Below are positions 27,239 through 38,300 of a stretch of DNA of 60,745 bases, piece by piece. Numbering within the stretch: position 1 is the stretch's first letter; every line of letters starts with the position of its first letter. Location: positions 1 to 60,745 of the forward strand of contig JAJDZZ010000035.1 in NCBI GenBank assembly GCA_022824405.1. The letters are read 5' to 3'. The position numbers were made by a program, and so were the translations under genes. A model generated the notes under the pieces. The model had not been told where the DNA came from and ran no database searches. It saw nothing but the letters and a program-made list of their open reading frames with translations. This DNA is from Opitutales bacterium (lineage in GTDB: Bacteria; Verrucomicrobiota; Verrucomicrobiia; Opitutales; UBA2995).

Positions 27239-28696
27239 ATGAAAGTATTACGAATATTATTGCCCTTAGTCATTCTCGGTATTTCCGGCGGCATTGCCTG
27301 GTGGATTTATATCACCAAGCCGGAGCCCCGGGAGCGCAACTTCAATCCCGGCGCCACTGAAGTGGAGGTATTTGCCATTCAACCCGGCAATTTCCGGGTC
27401 GAACTGGAAACCCAAGGCACGGTGCAAGCCAGAACTGAAAGCACGCTGATACCAGAAGTGAGGGGACGTATCCTGGAGATTTCCCCCAATTTTCGCGATG
27501 GCGGGTTCTTTGAACAAGGGGACATGCTATTGAGGATCGATCCTCGGGATTACCAAACCGAACTCGTGGTAGCGGAAGCCAATTTGTCCCAGGCGGAGCT
27601 GGTTCTGGCCGAGGAACAGGCCCGGTCCGATCAGGCTTATCAGGACTGGGAGCGGTTGAACCTGGACGAGGTTCCCGGCGACCTGGTTTTGCGCACCCCC
27701 CAATTGAATCGAGCCAAGGCAAATGTGGCCTCGGCCCAGGCTCGGCTGGAAAACGCCCGCCGTAATCTGGTGAAGACCGAAATTGTGGCTCCCTACGCCG
27801 GCCGGGTTTTGAACCAGAACGTGGACGTGGGCCAATTCGTTTCCCCCGGCAACCAATTGGCCCGAATTTACGCGGTGGATTTTGCCGAAGTACGCCTTCC
27901 CCTCACCGAGTCCCAACTGTCCTTCCTGGAACTTCCCGAAATCTACCGGGGAGAGCAACCCTCCTTCAGTGATGGGCCAAATGTTACCCTCACTTCCAAC
28001 GCGGCGGGAAATACGCACCAATGGCGCGGTCGCATCGTGCGTGCCGAAGGCAGTTTCGACGTCCGGACCCGGCAGTTATTCGTTATTGCCCAGATCCGCA
28101 ATCCTTACGGCAGAACTGCCGATGATCGCCCCCCCTTGAAAGTAGGCACTTTTGTGCAGGCCACCATCCTTGGATCCGTCCTGGAAAATGTATTCGTCGT
28201 TCCCCGACGTCTACTAAGGGAGAACTCCTTTGTGTTGGCGGTGGACGGCGATAATCGATTGCGCCGAAAGCCGGTCAACATCGTTTGGCAGAATGACGAT
28301 TCCATAGTGGTGGACCAAGGCCTGGAACCGGGCGATCGCATCTGCCTGACGGACGTGCCCTTTGCCCTGGAAGCCTTGCAGGTGTCGGCAACCGAGTTGG
28401 AAGAACTGCCCTTTGAAGTAGAAAAAGTCGACCTGGAAGAAGTCATTGCCCGGCGCGCCCAACGGCCTGCCGGCGGCGGAGGACCCGGCGGCGGAGGACC
28501 CGGCGGGTTCCTCAACCAGATCCTGGCAAGCATTCCGGAGGATAATCCGCTTCCGGACGAACTGAAGATGAAAGTGGACGCCGCCGTGGCCAGTGGGGAC
28601 CGCAACCGGATTCGCCCGCTCATGCAGGAGGTGCGGGCCTGGGCGGAATCTCAGGGAATCGAGCTTCCAGCCGGTCGAGGACCTCCTCGCGGATAA
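27239..28696 (+). CDS. RND efflux periplasmic adaptor with Gly/Pro-rich C-terminal extension
   Basis: 485-aa membrane fusion protein. An N-terminal membrane segment (about 3-23) precedes lipoyl halves (VQARTESTLIPEVRGRILEI; APYAGRVLNQNVDVGQFVSPG) around a coiled coil (NRAKANVASAQARLENARRNL), then the beta-barrel and membrane-proximal domains. The tail from about residue 405 is unusual: a repeated G/P-rich stretch (PAGGGGPGGGGPGG) and a charged helical end of about 60 residues. It is the only adaptor for the three tandem RND genes, the first of which begins 47 nt downstream. Confidence 0.9.
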   Translation: MKVLRILLPLVILGISGGIAWWIYITKPEPRERNFNPGATEVEVFAIQPGNFRVELETQGTVQARTESTLIPEVRGRILEISPNFRDGGFFEQGDMLLRIDPRDYQTELVVAEANLSQAELVLAEEQARSDQAYQDWERLNLDEVPGDLVLRTPQLNRAKANVASAQARLENARRNLVKTEIVAPYAGRVLNQNVDVGQFVSPGNQLARIYAVDFAEVRLPLTESQLSFLELPEIYRGEQPSFSDGPNVTLTSNAAGNTHQWRGRIVRAEGSFDVRTRQLFVIAQIRNPYGRTADDRPPLKVGTFVQATILGSVLENVFVVPRRLLRENSFVLAVDGDNRLRRKPVNIVWQNDDSIVVDQGLEPGDRICLTDVPFALEALQVSATELEELPFEVEKVDLEEVIARRAQRPAGGGGPGGGGPGGFLNQILASIPEDNPLPDELKMKVDAAVASGDRNRIRPLMQEVRAWAESQGIELPAGRGPPRG

Positions 28697-28743
28697 GCTG
28701 TAATCGGATGCCTTGGACGCGGTAACGATAAGGACGGAGAGAG

Positions 28744-31700
28744 ATGAACCGAATCATTGACTGGTTTGCCAGAAATGGAGTGGCCGCCAATCTGCTTATG
28801 GTAGCCATTATTGCCGGGGGCATATGGTCTGCCCAGGAGCGCATCATTTTGCAGGAGTTTCCGGAATTCCCCGTCCGAACCATCACGGTCAGCATGTCCT
28901 ACCGCGGATCGACCCCCGGAGAGATAGAACAGGCCATTGTGACCCGTCTGGAGGAAGCCCTTTACGACATCGAGGGAGTAAAGGAAATTGATGCCAGGGC
29001 CAGCTCCAGCAGCGGGGCGGTCGCCCTCGAAATCGAGGAAGGCTACGACCTGAACGAAAAATTGGATGAAGTGACCAATCGGGTTTCCACTATCCGCACT
29101 TTCCCGCCGGAAGCCGAACGGCCCCAAATCAGCCTCTTTTCCCGTGCCGAAAGGGTGATCACCATGGTTTTGTCGGGGGATTTGAGCGAAAAGGAGGTAA
29201 AGCAACTGGGCGAACACATCCGGGACGAGGTGTCCAATATCCCCGGCATCACCCTGGCCACTCTCAAGGCGGTCCGTCCCTACGAGATCGCCATTGAAAT
29301 CTCCGAGGACACCATGCGTCAGTACGGCCTTACCTTCGCCCAGGTGACCCAGGCCATTCGGGCTTCCTCCGTCGATCTTTCGGCCGGAATGGTCAAGTCG
29401 GAAACCGGGCGGATTTTACTTCGTACCAACGAACAGGCTTATGATCAGTCGGACTATTCCTCTATCCGGCTGTTGACCCGAGACGATGGAACGAAAATCA
29501 CGGTGGGGGATATCGCCACCGTGATCGATGGTTTCGATGAAATTCCCATAGTTGCCAAATACAACGGCAAACGGGCCATTGCCATCGATGTTTACAGAAC
29601 GGGTTTACAAAATATCATCGAGATTGGGGACGACGTTAAGGCATTCATCGCCGACAAGCAGCAGCAATTGCCCGAAGGGATCGAATTGACCTATTGGGAT
29701 GACGATTCCGAAAGGATCAAGATACGCCTGTCCACTTTGCAAGACAGCGCCATGCTGGGGTTCATCCTGGTCGTTGTCATCCTTTCCCTTTTCCTGCGTC
29801 CCACTTTGGCTTTCTGGGTGGCCTGGGGCATACCGATCGCTTTTGCCGGGACCTTCTTTATCCTTCCCTTCATGAACGTGACGCTCAACCTGATCACGCT
29901 CATGGCTTTCATTACCACCCTGGGAATCGTGGTGGATGACGCAATTGTGACGGGAGAAAACGTCTTCCAGCACATGCAAAGGGGGGCCAACCCGCTCACG
30001 GCCTCCATTAAAGGCACCCAGGAAGTGGCCACACCGGTCATTTTTGGAGTCATCACCACCATGGTGGCTTTCTACCCCCTCATGATGCAGACGGGTTCCA
30101 GGGGGAGTTTTTTCAAAAATATTCCCATGGTGGTCGTTCCGGTGCTGTTGTTTTCCCTGGTGGAATCGAAATTGATCCTTCCGGCCCACCTCAAGCACTG
30201 TACCCACTTGGGGGACAAAAAAGAAAAGCTGGGAAGGTTCACTCGTTTTCAACGGTTCTTTGCCGATGGCCTGGAAACTTTCATATTAAAGTACTACCGG
30301 CCCACCTTGAACTTGGCCTTGGCCAACCGCTATACGTCGGTCTCCCTGTTCATCGGCTTTCTGCTGGTGTTTATCGCCCTGGTCATGGGTGACCGGATCG
30401 GCTACCGCCCCCGTCCCAACATCCCGAGGGACACCACCACCATCACCTTGCAAATGCCGGCCGGCACCACTTTCGAAACGACTCAGGAAAAGGTGGACAT
30501 GATCGAGGCCTGCGCCCTGCAGTTGAAAAAGGAAGTAAACGAGCGGTACGGAACCACTGTCATCCAAAACGTCTTTGCCACGGCGGGCGGTCAACCGTTT
30601 GGGAGCGGTCGCCGGCGCGGTGGCGGTCCCAGGGCGGGAGTGGCCGAGTTGGGAGAAATATTGATCGAGCTCAGCCCATCCGAAACCCGGGAAGTCGAGT
30701 ACAGCAGCCGCAATCTGGTAGCGGATATGCGGAACCTGGTGCCGCCCATACCCGAAGCGGAACAATTGAATTTTTCCTTTGCCCGCGGCGGCGGCGGGGC
30801 GGCCCTGACTTTCGAACTCATCCACCCGGACATCGAAATGCTCAAAGCGGCGTCTCGCGACCTCCAGGTCAAGCTGGCATCCTTTGCCGGACTTTACGAT
30901 ATCGAGGACTCCTACGAGCGAGCCAATGAAGAATTCGAGCTGGACCTGAAGCCGGAAGCGAAATTCCTGGGGGTAACCGCCTCCAATCTGGCCCAGCAGG
31001 TGAGAACGGCATTTTTCGGTTCCGAAGCCCAGCGCATACAACGGGGACGCGACGAAGTGCGGGTAATGGTCCGCTATCCGGAAGATCAACGCCGTTCCCT
31101 GGCCGCCTTGCATACCATGATGATCCGAACCGCCAACGGATCGGAAGTTCCCTTTGAAAACGTTGCCGAAATTGTGCCCGGGAAAAGCCTTCCCGCCATT
31201 CGACGGGTGGACCGCAAGCGCATAATCCAGGTAAGTGCGGATGGAGATACCGAGGAGTTGGACTTCGAGACCATCGAGTCCGAAGTTCTGGAAAGGTTCC
31301 TGCCGGAATTGGAGGCAACCAAGTATCCCGGATTGGGCTTCGGAGTGCGGGGAAGGTCCCAGGAAGTCCGCGATAACAACAGGGAGATGATCATGGGCAT
31401 TTATGTCATTTTGGGGGTGATTTATGCCCTTTTGGCTATTCCCTTCAGAAGTTATTTTCAGCCCCTAATCGTCATGTCGGCTATTCCCTTTGGCGTGGTA
31501 GGGGCGATTTTGGGCCACTTTTTGATGGCCAAGTTCTTTGGGTTCAACAATGGCGATCCCATCATCAGCCAGACCTCTATTTTCGGGATGATGGCCCTCT
31601 CCGGGGTAGTGGTAAACGACAGCCTGGTCATGGTCCACTATATGAATTCCCGGATTAAGGAAGGGATGCCCTTGGGCGAGGCGGTCCGTCTGGCCGGGGT

Positions 31701-31977
31701 GCGCCGCTTTCGTCCCATACTCCTGACGTCGCTTACCACCTTTTTCGGTCTGGCGCCTCTCATGTTCGAAGACAGCCCTCAAGCCGCCTTCCTCGTTCCC
31801 ATGGCCATTTCACTGGGTTGGGGCATCATATTTGCCACTGCCATTACCCTAATCCTGGTTCCGGTCCTCGTCCTGGTTTACAACGACCTGCAGCAAGGCT
31901 TTTATAAGCTCTACAATATCAACCCCCGCATCTCCGAGGAGGAGGATGAGGAGGATGGGGCGCTAACCCCGGCATAG
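28744..31977 (+). CDS. RND efflux pump, tandem paralogue 1
   Basis: 1077-aa RND permease. The N-terminus is MNRIIDWFARNGVAANLLM, with 12 expected membrane spans and two periplasmic domains. The TM4 Asp pair is D398-D399 (GIVVDDAIVTGENVF). The TM10 position that is Lys in AcrB is Asn here (N958 in SGVVVNDSLVMVH). TM11 retains RRFRPILLTSLTTFFG. A Gly/Arg-rich insert (GSGRRRGGGPR) lies in the second periplasmic loop. The tail is acidic. GGAGAGAG precedes the ATG. It is highly similar along its whole length to the next two genes. Confidence 0.92.
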   Translation: MNRIIDWFARNGVAANLLMVAIIAGGIWSAQERIILQEFPEFPVRTITVSMSYRGSTPGEIEQAIVTRLEEALYDIEGVKEIDARASSSSGAVALEIEEGYDLNEKLDEVTNRVSTIRTFPPEAERPQISLFSRAERVITMVLSGDLSEKEVKQLGEHIRDEVSNIPGITLATLKAVRPYEIAIEISEDTMRQYGLTFAQVTQAIRASSVDLSAGMVKSETGRILLRTNEQAYDQSDYSSIRLLTRDDGTKITVGDIATVIDGFDEIPIVAKYNGKRAIAIDVYRTGLQNIIEIGDDVKAFIADKQQQLPEGIELTYWDDDSERIKIRLSTLQDSAMLGFILVVVILSLFLRPTLAFWVAWGIPIAFAGTFFILPFMNVTLNLITLMAFITTLGIVVDDAIVTGENVFQHMQRGANPLTASIKGTQEVATPVIFGVITTMVAFYPLMMQTGSRGSFFKNIPMVVVPVLLFSLVESKLILPAHLKHCTHLGDKKEKLGRFTRFQRFFADGLETFILKYYRPTLNLALANRYTSVSLFIGFLLVFIALVMGDRIGYRPRPNIPRDTTTITLQMPAGTTFETTQEKVDMIEACALQLKKEVNERYGTTVIQNVFATAGGQPFGSGRRRGGGPRAGVAELGEILIELSPSETREVEYSSRNLVADMRNLVPPIPEAEQLNFSFARGGGGAALTFELIHPDIEMLKAASRDLQVKLASFAGLYDIEDSYERANEEFELDLKPEAKFLGVTASNLAQQVRTAFFGSEAQRIQRGRDEVRVMVRYPEDQRRSLAALHTMMIRTANGSEVPFENVAEIVPGKSLPAIRRVDRKRIIQVSADGDTEELDFETIESEVLERFLPELEATKYPGLGFGVRGRSQEVRDNNREMIMGIYVILGVIYALLAIPFRSYFQPLIVMSAIPFGVVGAILGHFLMAKFFGFNNGDPIISQTSIFGMMALSGVVVNDSLVMVHYMNSRIKEGMPLGEAVRLAGVRRFRPILLTSLTTFFGLAPLMFEDSPQAAFLVPMAISLGWGIIFATAITLILVPVLVLVYNDLQQGFYKLYNINPRISEEEDEEDGALTPA

Positions 31978-31987
31978 CTCGCATGTC

Positions 31988-32111
31988 TCACATATCTTCT
32001 ATTGCGCTCCGGAACACCGGCACTAGTGCGGGCTTCCTTGGGCTGAGGAAGGGGTCAAGCCTTGAATCAGTTGACTCCGCAAGCTGCGTCAAGATTACAA
32101 GGCATGACCCC
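31988..32111. repeat. Two REP-like elements between RND paralogues 1 and 2
   Basis: First, a block like that before tolC (31996-32023, TTCTATTGCGCTCCGGAA..CCGGCACT). Then GGGGTCAAGCCTTG (32051-32064) pairs with CAAGGCATGACCCC (32098-32111) with one mismatch. An inner stem TTGAC..GTCAA with GCA/TGC lies inside. The long hairpin sits in the 170-nt gap of the pump cluster and could reduce read-through to the second and third pumps. Confidence 0.6.
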
Positions 32112-32147
32112 GGCATCGCGCCCCGTTGAGATAAATTTCCCGACAAA

Positions 32148-35100
32148 ATGCACGGATTAATAGCCTGGTTCACCCGAAACGGAGTCGCCGCCAATCTATT
32201 GATGACCGCCCTGGTGGTGGGAGGACTCTGGTCCTTGAGCAATCGGATGATCCTGCAGGATTTTCCCGATATGCCCCTGCGCACCATTTCCGTTTCGGTC
32301 CTTTACCGCGGATCCACCCCGGGAGAAATGGAACAGGCCATTGTCAGCAGGTTGGAGGAAGCCCTTTACGACATAGAAGGCATCGAACAAATGGATTCCG
32401 TGGCCACCGCCAATATGGGCACGGTAAACCTGGAAATCGAAGAGGGTTTCAACATGAGCGAGAAGCTCGATGAGGTGGCCAATCGCGTTTCCACGATCCG
32501 CACATTTCCCCCCGAGGCGGAGCGGCCTCAGATCAATTTGAGACGTCTCTCCGAGAAGGTCATCACCATTGTCCTTTCGGGTGATTTGAGCGAGAGGGAA
32601 ATGAAAGTTCTGGGGGAACGGTTGCGGGATGAGGTTTCGACCCTTCCAGGCATTACCCTGGCTGCCTTGTTGGCGGACCGGCCCTATGAAATAGCTATCG
32701 AAATTCCCGAAGCCACCCTGAGGGAATACGGACTGACTTTCGATCAGATAGCCCGGGCCATTCGCACTTATTCGGTCGATTTATCCGCCGGCAGTGTGAA
32801 TACCGATACCGGACGCGTATTGTTGCGCACCAATGAGCGGGCTTATAATCGGGAGGACTACGCGGCTATCCCCCTCATGAACCGTCCCGACGGGACCGAG
32901 TTGACCCTTGGGGAAATTGCCACCGTCCTGGACGGCTTCGAGGAAACCCCCATTGTGGTGCGATTCAACGGAGAGCGGGCCCTCGGCATCGATATCTTCA
33001 GAACGGGCGACCAGAGCTTTATCGAGATCGGCGATACCATCAAGGACTTCATCGTCCGAAAACAGGAACAATTGCCGGAGGGTATTCATTTGAGCTATTG
33101 GCGCGACCGTTCCCACTCCATCAAGGTTCGGCTTTCCATCCTGTTGGATAGCGCTCTTGTGGGATTTTGTCTCGTGGTGGGGGTTCTCTCCCTCTTTTTG
33201 CGTCCCACCCTGGCCTTTTGGGTCGCCTGCGGCATACCCATCGCCTTTGCCGGATCTTTTCTCCTGCTCCCTTACCTGGGGGTAACCATCAATCTCCCGG
33301 TCATTTTGGCATTTATCACCACCTTGGGTATCGTGGTGGATGACGCCATCGTGACGGGGGAGAACGTCTTTCAGCACATGCAGCGGGGCTCCAAACCGTT
33401 GAGCGCGGCTATCAAGGGAACCCAGGAGGTGGCGATTCCAGTCTTTTTCGGGGTTATCACCACCATGGCGGCATTTTACCCTCTCTTTCTCATGACGGGT
33501 AGACAAGGCGCCAATTTCCGCAACATTCCCCTGGTGGTCATACCCGTCCTGCTTTTTTCCCTGATCGAGTCCAAGCTCGTATTGCCGGCCCATTTGAAGC
33601 ATTGCACGCATTTGGGAGACAAAGGGCCTGGCCGAAATCCCTTTACGCGGTTTCAGCGGTTTTTTTCCGATGGGTTGGAAGGGGCCGTCCTCAAGTACTA
33701 CCGACCCTCTCTGGATTGGGCTCTGAAAAACCGTTACACATCCATTTCCATCTTTGTGGCCATCCTTCTCCTCTTTGTCGCTCTGGTCCTGGGCGACCGC
33801 ATCGGTTACCGCGGCAGACCGGTCAATCCGCGGGATACGGCCACGGTTTCCCTGCAAATGCCCGCCGGCAGCAATTTCGAAACCACTCTGGAGAAAGTGG
33901 ATCTCATCGAATCGGCTGCCCTGCAGTTGAAGAAAGAGGTGAACGAACGGTTTGGAACCACCGTCATTCAAAACGTGGTGGCCTCTGCCGGGGGTCAGCC
34001 CTTCAGCGGCAGCCCTATCGGTGGCTACGGTCCGGCCTCCGGGGTGGATGAACTGGGGGAAGTCATCATCGAATTGACACCCTCCGAAACCCGGGAAGCG
34101 GACTACGGGGCCCGGGAATTGGTTGCGGAGATGCGGGAGTTGGTTCCTCCCATTCCCGAGGCCGAGCAGTTGAGTTTTTCATTTGCGGGTGGGGGTTCCG
34201 ATGCGGTCCTGAACTTCGAACTCATCCACCCGGATGTCGAAGTGCTCAAAGCCGCCTCGGCCGACCTGCAGGCAAAGCTGAATACCTTCGAAGGATTATT
34301 TGACATCGGCGATTCCTACGAGCAAGCCACGGAGGAGTATGGATTAAACCTGAAGCCCGAAGCCGAATACCTGGGGATCAGCCCCAGCAATTTGGCCCAA
34401 CAGGTCAGGGCGGCCTTCTTCGGGGCGGAAGCCCAGCGCATTCAGCGGGGCCGGGATGAGGTTCGCGTCATGGTGCGGTATCCCATAGCGGAGAGGCGTT
34501 CGCTGGGTTCTCTGCAAAACATGATGATTCGCACCGCCAATGGAACGGAGGTTCCCTTTGAAACGGTGGCCGAGGTCGTCCCCGGGGAAAGCGTTCCCTC
34601 CATTCGACGGGTCGATCGCAAGCGCATCATTCAGGTGACGGCGGACGGAGATTCGGAAAAGTACGATATCGAAGCCATGGAGGTGGAGGTCCTGGAGGAA
34701 TTTCTCCCCAAGTTGGTGGCCACCAAGTATCCGGGCATGGAATTCGACGTGCGCGGGCGGGCGGCCGAGACCCGCGACAACAACAAGGAAATCATTTGGG
34801 GGGTTTACTTTATCCTGGCCGTTGTCTATGCCCTGCTGGCCATTCCCTTCCGCAGTTACTTCCAGCCCCTCATCGTGATGTCCGCCATCCCCTTCGGGGT
34901 GGTTGGAGCGATAATAGGACACTGGGTCATGGCGGTCGTTTTCGGGTGGAACGGCGGCGACCCCAAATTGTTCCAGTCCTCCATGTTCGGGATGATGGCG
35001 CTTTGCGGAGTGGTGGTGAACGACAGTCTGGTCATGGTTCACTTCATGAATGGCAGGGTGAAGGAAGGAATGCCCCTGGGCGAGGCGGTTCGCTTGGCCG

Positions 35101-35372
35101 GGGTCCGCCGCTTTCGTCCCATCCTGCTGACTTCCCTGACCACCTTTTGCGGCTTGGCCCCCCTCATGTTGGAAGACAGCCCCACCGCTTCCTTTCTCAT
35201 ACCCATGGCCATTTCCCTGGGATGGGGCATCCTTTTCGCTACTACCATCACTCTGATCCTGGTGCCGGTGCTGGTCTTGATTTTCGATGATCTGAAAAGC
35301 GCCTTTTGTAAGATCTATAACATCGCGCCCCATGCACCGGAGGGCGCGGTCGAAAAGGAGGCTCCAGGCTGA
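32148..35372 (+). CDS. RND efflux pump, tandem paralogue 2
   Basis: 1074-aa RND permease starting MHGLIAWFTRNGVAANLLM. The TM4 Asp pair is present (GIVVDDAIVTGENVF). TM10 again has Asn instead of Lys (CGVVVNDSLVMVH). TM11 reads RRFRPILLTSLTTFCGLAP. The second periplasmic loop carries SGSPIGGYGP where paralogue 1 has an Arg-rich insert. It is the most divergent of the three (for example WACGIPIAF for WAWGIPIAF, and ERDY-type changes in the porter loop). Paralogue 3 starts 25 nt after it. Confidence 0.92.
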   Translation: MHGLIAWFTRNGVAANLLMTALVVGGLWSLSNRMILQDFPDMPLRTISVSVLYRGSTPGEMEQAIVSRLEEALYDIEGIEQMDSVATANMGTVNLEIEEGFNMSEKLDEVANRVSTIRTFPPEAERPQINLRRLSEKVITIVLSGDLSEREMKVLGERLRDEVSTLPGITLAALLADRPYEIAIEIPEATLREYGLTFDQIARAIRTYSVDLSAGSVNTDTGRVLLRTNERAYNREDYAAIPLMNRPDGTELTLGEIATVLDGFEETPIVVRFNGERALGIDIFRTGDQSFIEIGDTIKDFIVRKQEQLPEGIHLSYWRDRSHSIKVRLSILLDSALVGFCLVVGVLSLFLRPTLAFWVACGIPIAFAGSFLLLPYLGVTINLPVILAFITTLGIVVDDAIVTGENVFQHMQRGSKPLSAAIKGTQEVAIPVFFGVITTMAAFYPLFLMTGRQGANFRNIPLVVIPVLLFSLIESKLVLPAHLKHCTHLGDKGPGRNPFTRFQRFFSDGLEGAVLKYYRPSLDWALKNRYTSISIFVAILLLFVALVLGDRIGYRGRPVNPRDTATVSLQMPAGSNFETTLEKVDLIESAALQLKKEVNERFGTTVIQNVVASAGGQPFSGSPIGGYGPASGVDELGEVIIELTPSETREADYGARELVAEMRELVPPIPEAEQLSFSFAGGGSDAVLNFELIHPDVEVLKAASADLQAKLNTFEGLFDIGDSYEQATEEYGLNLKPEAEYLGISPSNLAQQVRAAFFGAEAQRIQRGRDEVRVMVRYPIAERRSLGSLQNMMIRTANGTEVPFETVAEVVPGESVPSIRRVDRKRIIQVTADGDSEKYDIEAMEVEVLEEFLPKLVATKYPGMEFDVRGRAAETRDNNKEIIWGVYFILAVVYALLAIPFRSYFQPLIVMSAIPFGVVGAIIGHWVMAVVFGWNGGDPKLFQSSMFGMMALCGVVVNDSLVMVHFMNGRVKEGMPLGEAVRLAGVRRFRPILLTSLTTFCGLAPLMLEDSPTASFLIPMAISLGWGILFATTITLILVPVLVLIFDDLKSAFCKIYNIAPHAPEGAVEKEAPG

Positions 35373-35397
35373 CCTGTCCTCCAACGCCACGAGAAGA

Positions 35398-38300
35398 ATG
35401 CACCGAATAATCGCTTGGTTTGCCAGAAACGGAGTGGCCGCCAATTTGCTCATGGTAGCCATACTGGCCGGGGGGATCTGGTCCGGATTTACCCGAATCG
35501 TGTTACAGCAGTTCCCCGATTTTCCCCTGCGCTTCATCACTGTCTCCATGCTCTATCGCGGGGCAACCCCCGGGGAGATCGAACAGAGTATCATAACCCG
35601 ATTGGAGGAGAACCTATACGATATCGAGGGGTTGAAGGAAATGACGGCTACCGCCACGGCCAATACGGGGACGGTCATGCTGGAGATCGAGGAGGGTTAC
35701 AGCATGAGCGAAAAACTGGACGAGGTGACCAATCGGGTTTCCACCATTCGCGCCCTTCCTCCCGAGGCGGAGCGACCCCAAATCAGCCTGGCTTCCCGAT
35801 CGGAACGGGCCATAACCCTGGTTTTATCGGGGGACCTGAGCGAAAAAGAAGCGAAAAAGCTGGCTGAGCAAATCCGCGACGAGGTGGCGAGCCTTCCCGA
35901 CGTGACCTTGACCTCCCTCAAAGCGGTCCGTCCCTATGAAATAGCCATTGAAGTTTCCGAGGCGGCCCTACGGCAGTATGGGCTGACCTTTGAGCAAATC
36001 GCCCGCGCCATCCGCAGGTCCTCGGTCGATTTGTCAGCCGGCAGCGTAAAGACGGAAACGGGCCGCATATTGTTACGCACGGACCACCAGGCCTACAATT
36101 TCGAAGATTACTCCTCCATTACCGTTTTGACCCGGGCCGATGGCACCAAATTGAAGGTGGGAGATATTGCCACCGTCATAGACGGTTTCGATGAAACGCC
36201 GATCGTGGCCCAATTCAACGGCGAACGGGCCATTGCCATCGACGTGTTCAGGGCAGGGGAGCAGAACGTCATCGAGATCGGTCGACAGGTAAAGGAATAT
36301 ATCGCGAACAAACAGCAACAACTGCCCGAGGGGATTCGCCTGAGTTTCTGGGATGACGATACCGAGCGGATCAAGGTGCGCTTGGCCACCTTGCAGGATA
36401 GCGCCATATTGGGATTCCTGCTGGTCGTCGTCATCTTGTCCCTTTTTCTCCGGCCAAGCCTGGCCTTCTGGGTGGCCTGGGGCATTCCCATCGCCTTCGC
36501 GGGTACGTTTCTGGTTCTGCCCTACCTGGGAGTGACCCTGAATGTCGTTACCCTGATGGCATTTATCACAACCCTGGGGATTGTGGTAGACGATGCCATT
36601 GTCACCGGGGAAAACGTCTTTCAGCACATGCAACGGGGGGAGAAACCTTTGGCTGCTTCCATCAAGGGCACCAACGAGGTTGCCGTTCCTGTCATCTTCG
36701 GGGTCATTACCACCATGGTGGCGTTTTACCCCCTCATGATGCAGTCCGGGCGCATGGGCAGTATTTTTGCCAACATCCCCATCGTGGTGATTCCGGTCCT
36801 GTTTTTCTCCCTCATCGAGTCAAAATTGATCCTGCCGGCTCACCTGAAGCATTGTACCTATTTGAAGGATGCGAGGAAAAAGCAGAATCCGATTATCCGA
36901 TTCCAGCGATTTTTTGCCGACGGCCTTGAGCGGTTTATCCTGAAATACTACCGACCGGCTTTAAACTGGGCCCTGATCAACCGCTACGCCTCCTTATCGG
37001 TTTTTATTGGATTTCTCCTTGTTTTCGTAGCGCTCGTGTTCGGTGAGCGCATTGGTTTCCGGAGCTTTCCCAATGTTCCATCCGACACTACCACCATTAC
37101 CCTGCAGATGCCGTCCGGAACCACTTTCGAAACCACCCGGGAGAAGGTCGCCATGATAGAGGCTTCCGCCCTGCAATTGAAAAAGGACGTGAATGAGCGT
37201 TCGGGGGAGACCGTTATCCGAAATGTCTTCGCCACCGCGGGGGGACAACCCTTTGGAAGAACCCGCCGTCGCAGCTCCACCCCGGCTGCCGGCGTGGCCG
37301 AGATTGGCGAAATTCTCATCGAATTGAGCCCCGCCGAAACGCTCGATGTATCCTATACGAGCCGGGAAATGATCACGGAATTGAGGCAGCTCGTTCCTCC
37401 TATCCCCGAAGCCGAACAGTTGAACTTTTCCTATTCCCGTTTCGATTCCGGCGCAGCCATGACGTTTGAACTCATCCATCCCGACGTCGACCTCCTCAAG
37501 GAAGCGTCAGCGGATTTGCAGCGAAAGTTGGCTACTTATGACGGGGTATACGACATAGAGGACTCCTACGAACGCGCCGCCGAAGAGTATGAACTGGATC
37601 TGAAACCCGAGGCCGAATACCTCGGCGTGACCGCGGCCAACCTCGCCCAGCAGGTCAGATCCGCCTTTTTCGGAACCGAAGCCCAGCGCATACAGCGTGG
37701 ACGGGATGAAGTCAGGGTGATGGTGCGCTACCCGGAAACAGAGCGCCGCTCGATCGGTTCCCTGCAATCGATGATGATCCGCACCGCCACCGGCGCCGAA
37801 GTGCCCTTCGAAACAGTAGCGGAAATCGTTCCCGGCAAAAGCCTGCCCTCCATTCGGCGAGTGGACCGGAAACGCATCATCCAGGTCAGCGCGGATGCGG
37901 ACAGCCTGGTAACGGACACCGATGCTATTCAGTTCGAAATTCTCGACGAGTATTTGCCCCAAATTGTCGCCACCAAGTATCACGGCATGGAATACCAATT
38001 GAGGGGATTTGCCGCCGATGCACGGGAAAACCAAAGGGAATTGTTCCTGGGCATTTATTTCATTCTCGGGGTCATCTATGCCTTGTTGGCCATTCCCTTC
38101 AGGAGTTACGTGCAGCCGCTGGTGGTCATGTCGGCCATTCCCTTCGGGGTGGTGGGAGCCCTGATCGGGCACTGGATCATGGCCACCGTCTTTGGGTGGA
38201 ATAACGGCGCTCCCATCATCACTTTGCAGTCCATTTTCGGGATGATGGCGTTGTCGGGAGTTGTGGTGAACGACAGCCTGGTCATGGTCCATTTCATGAA

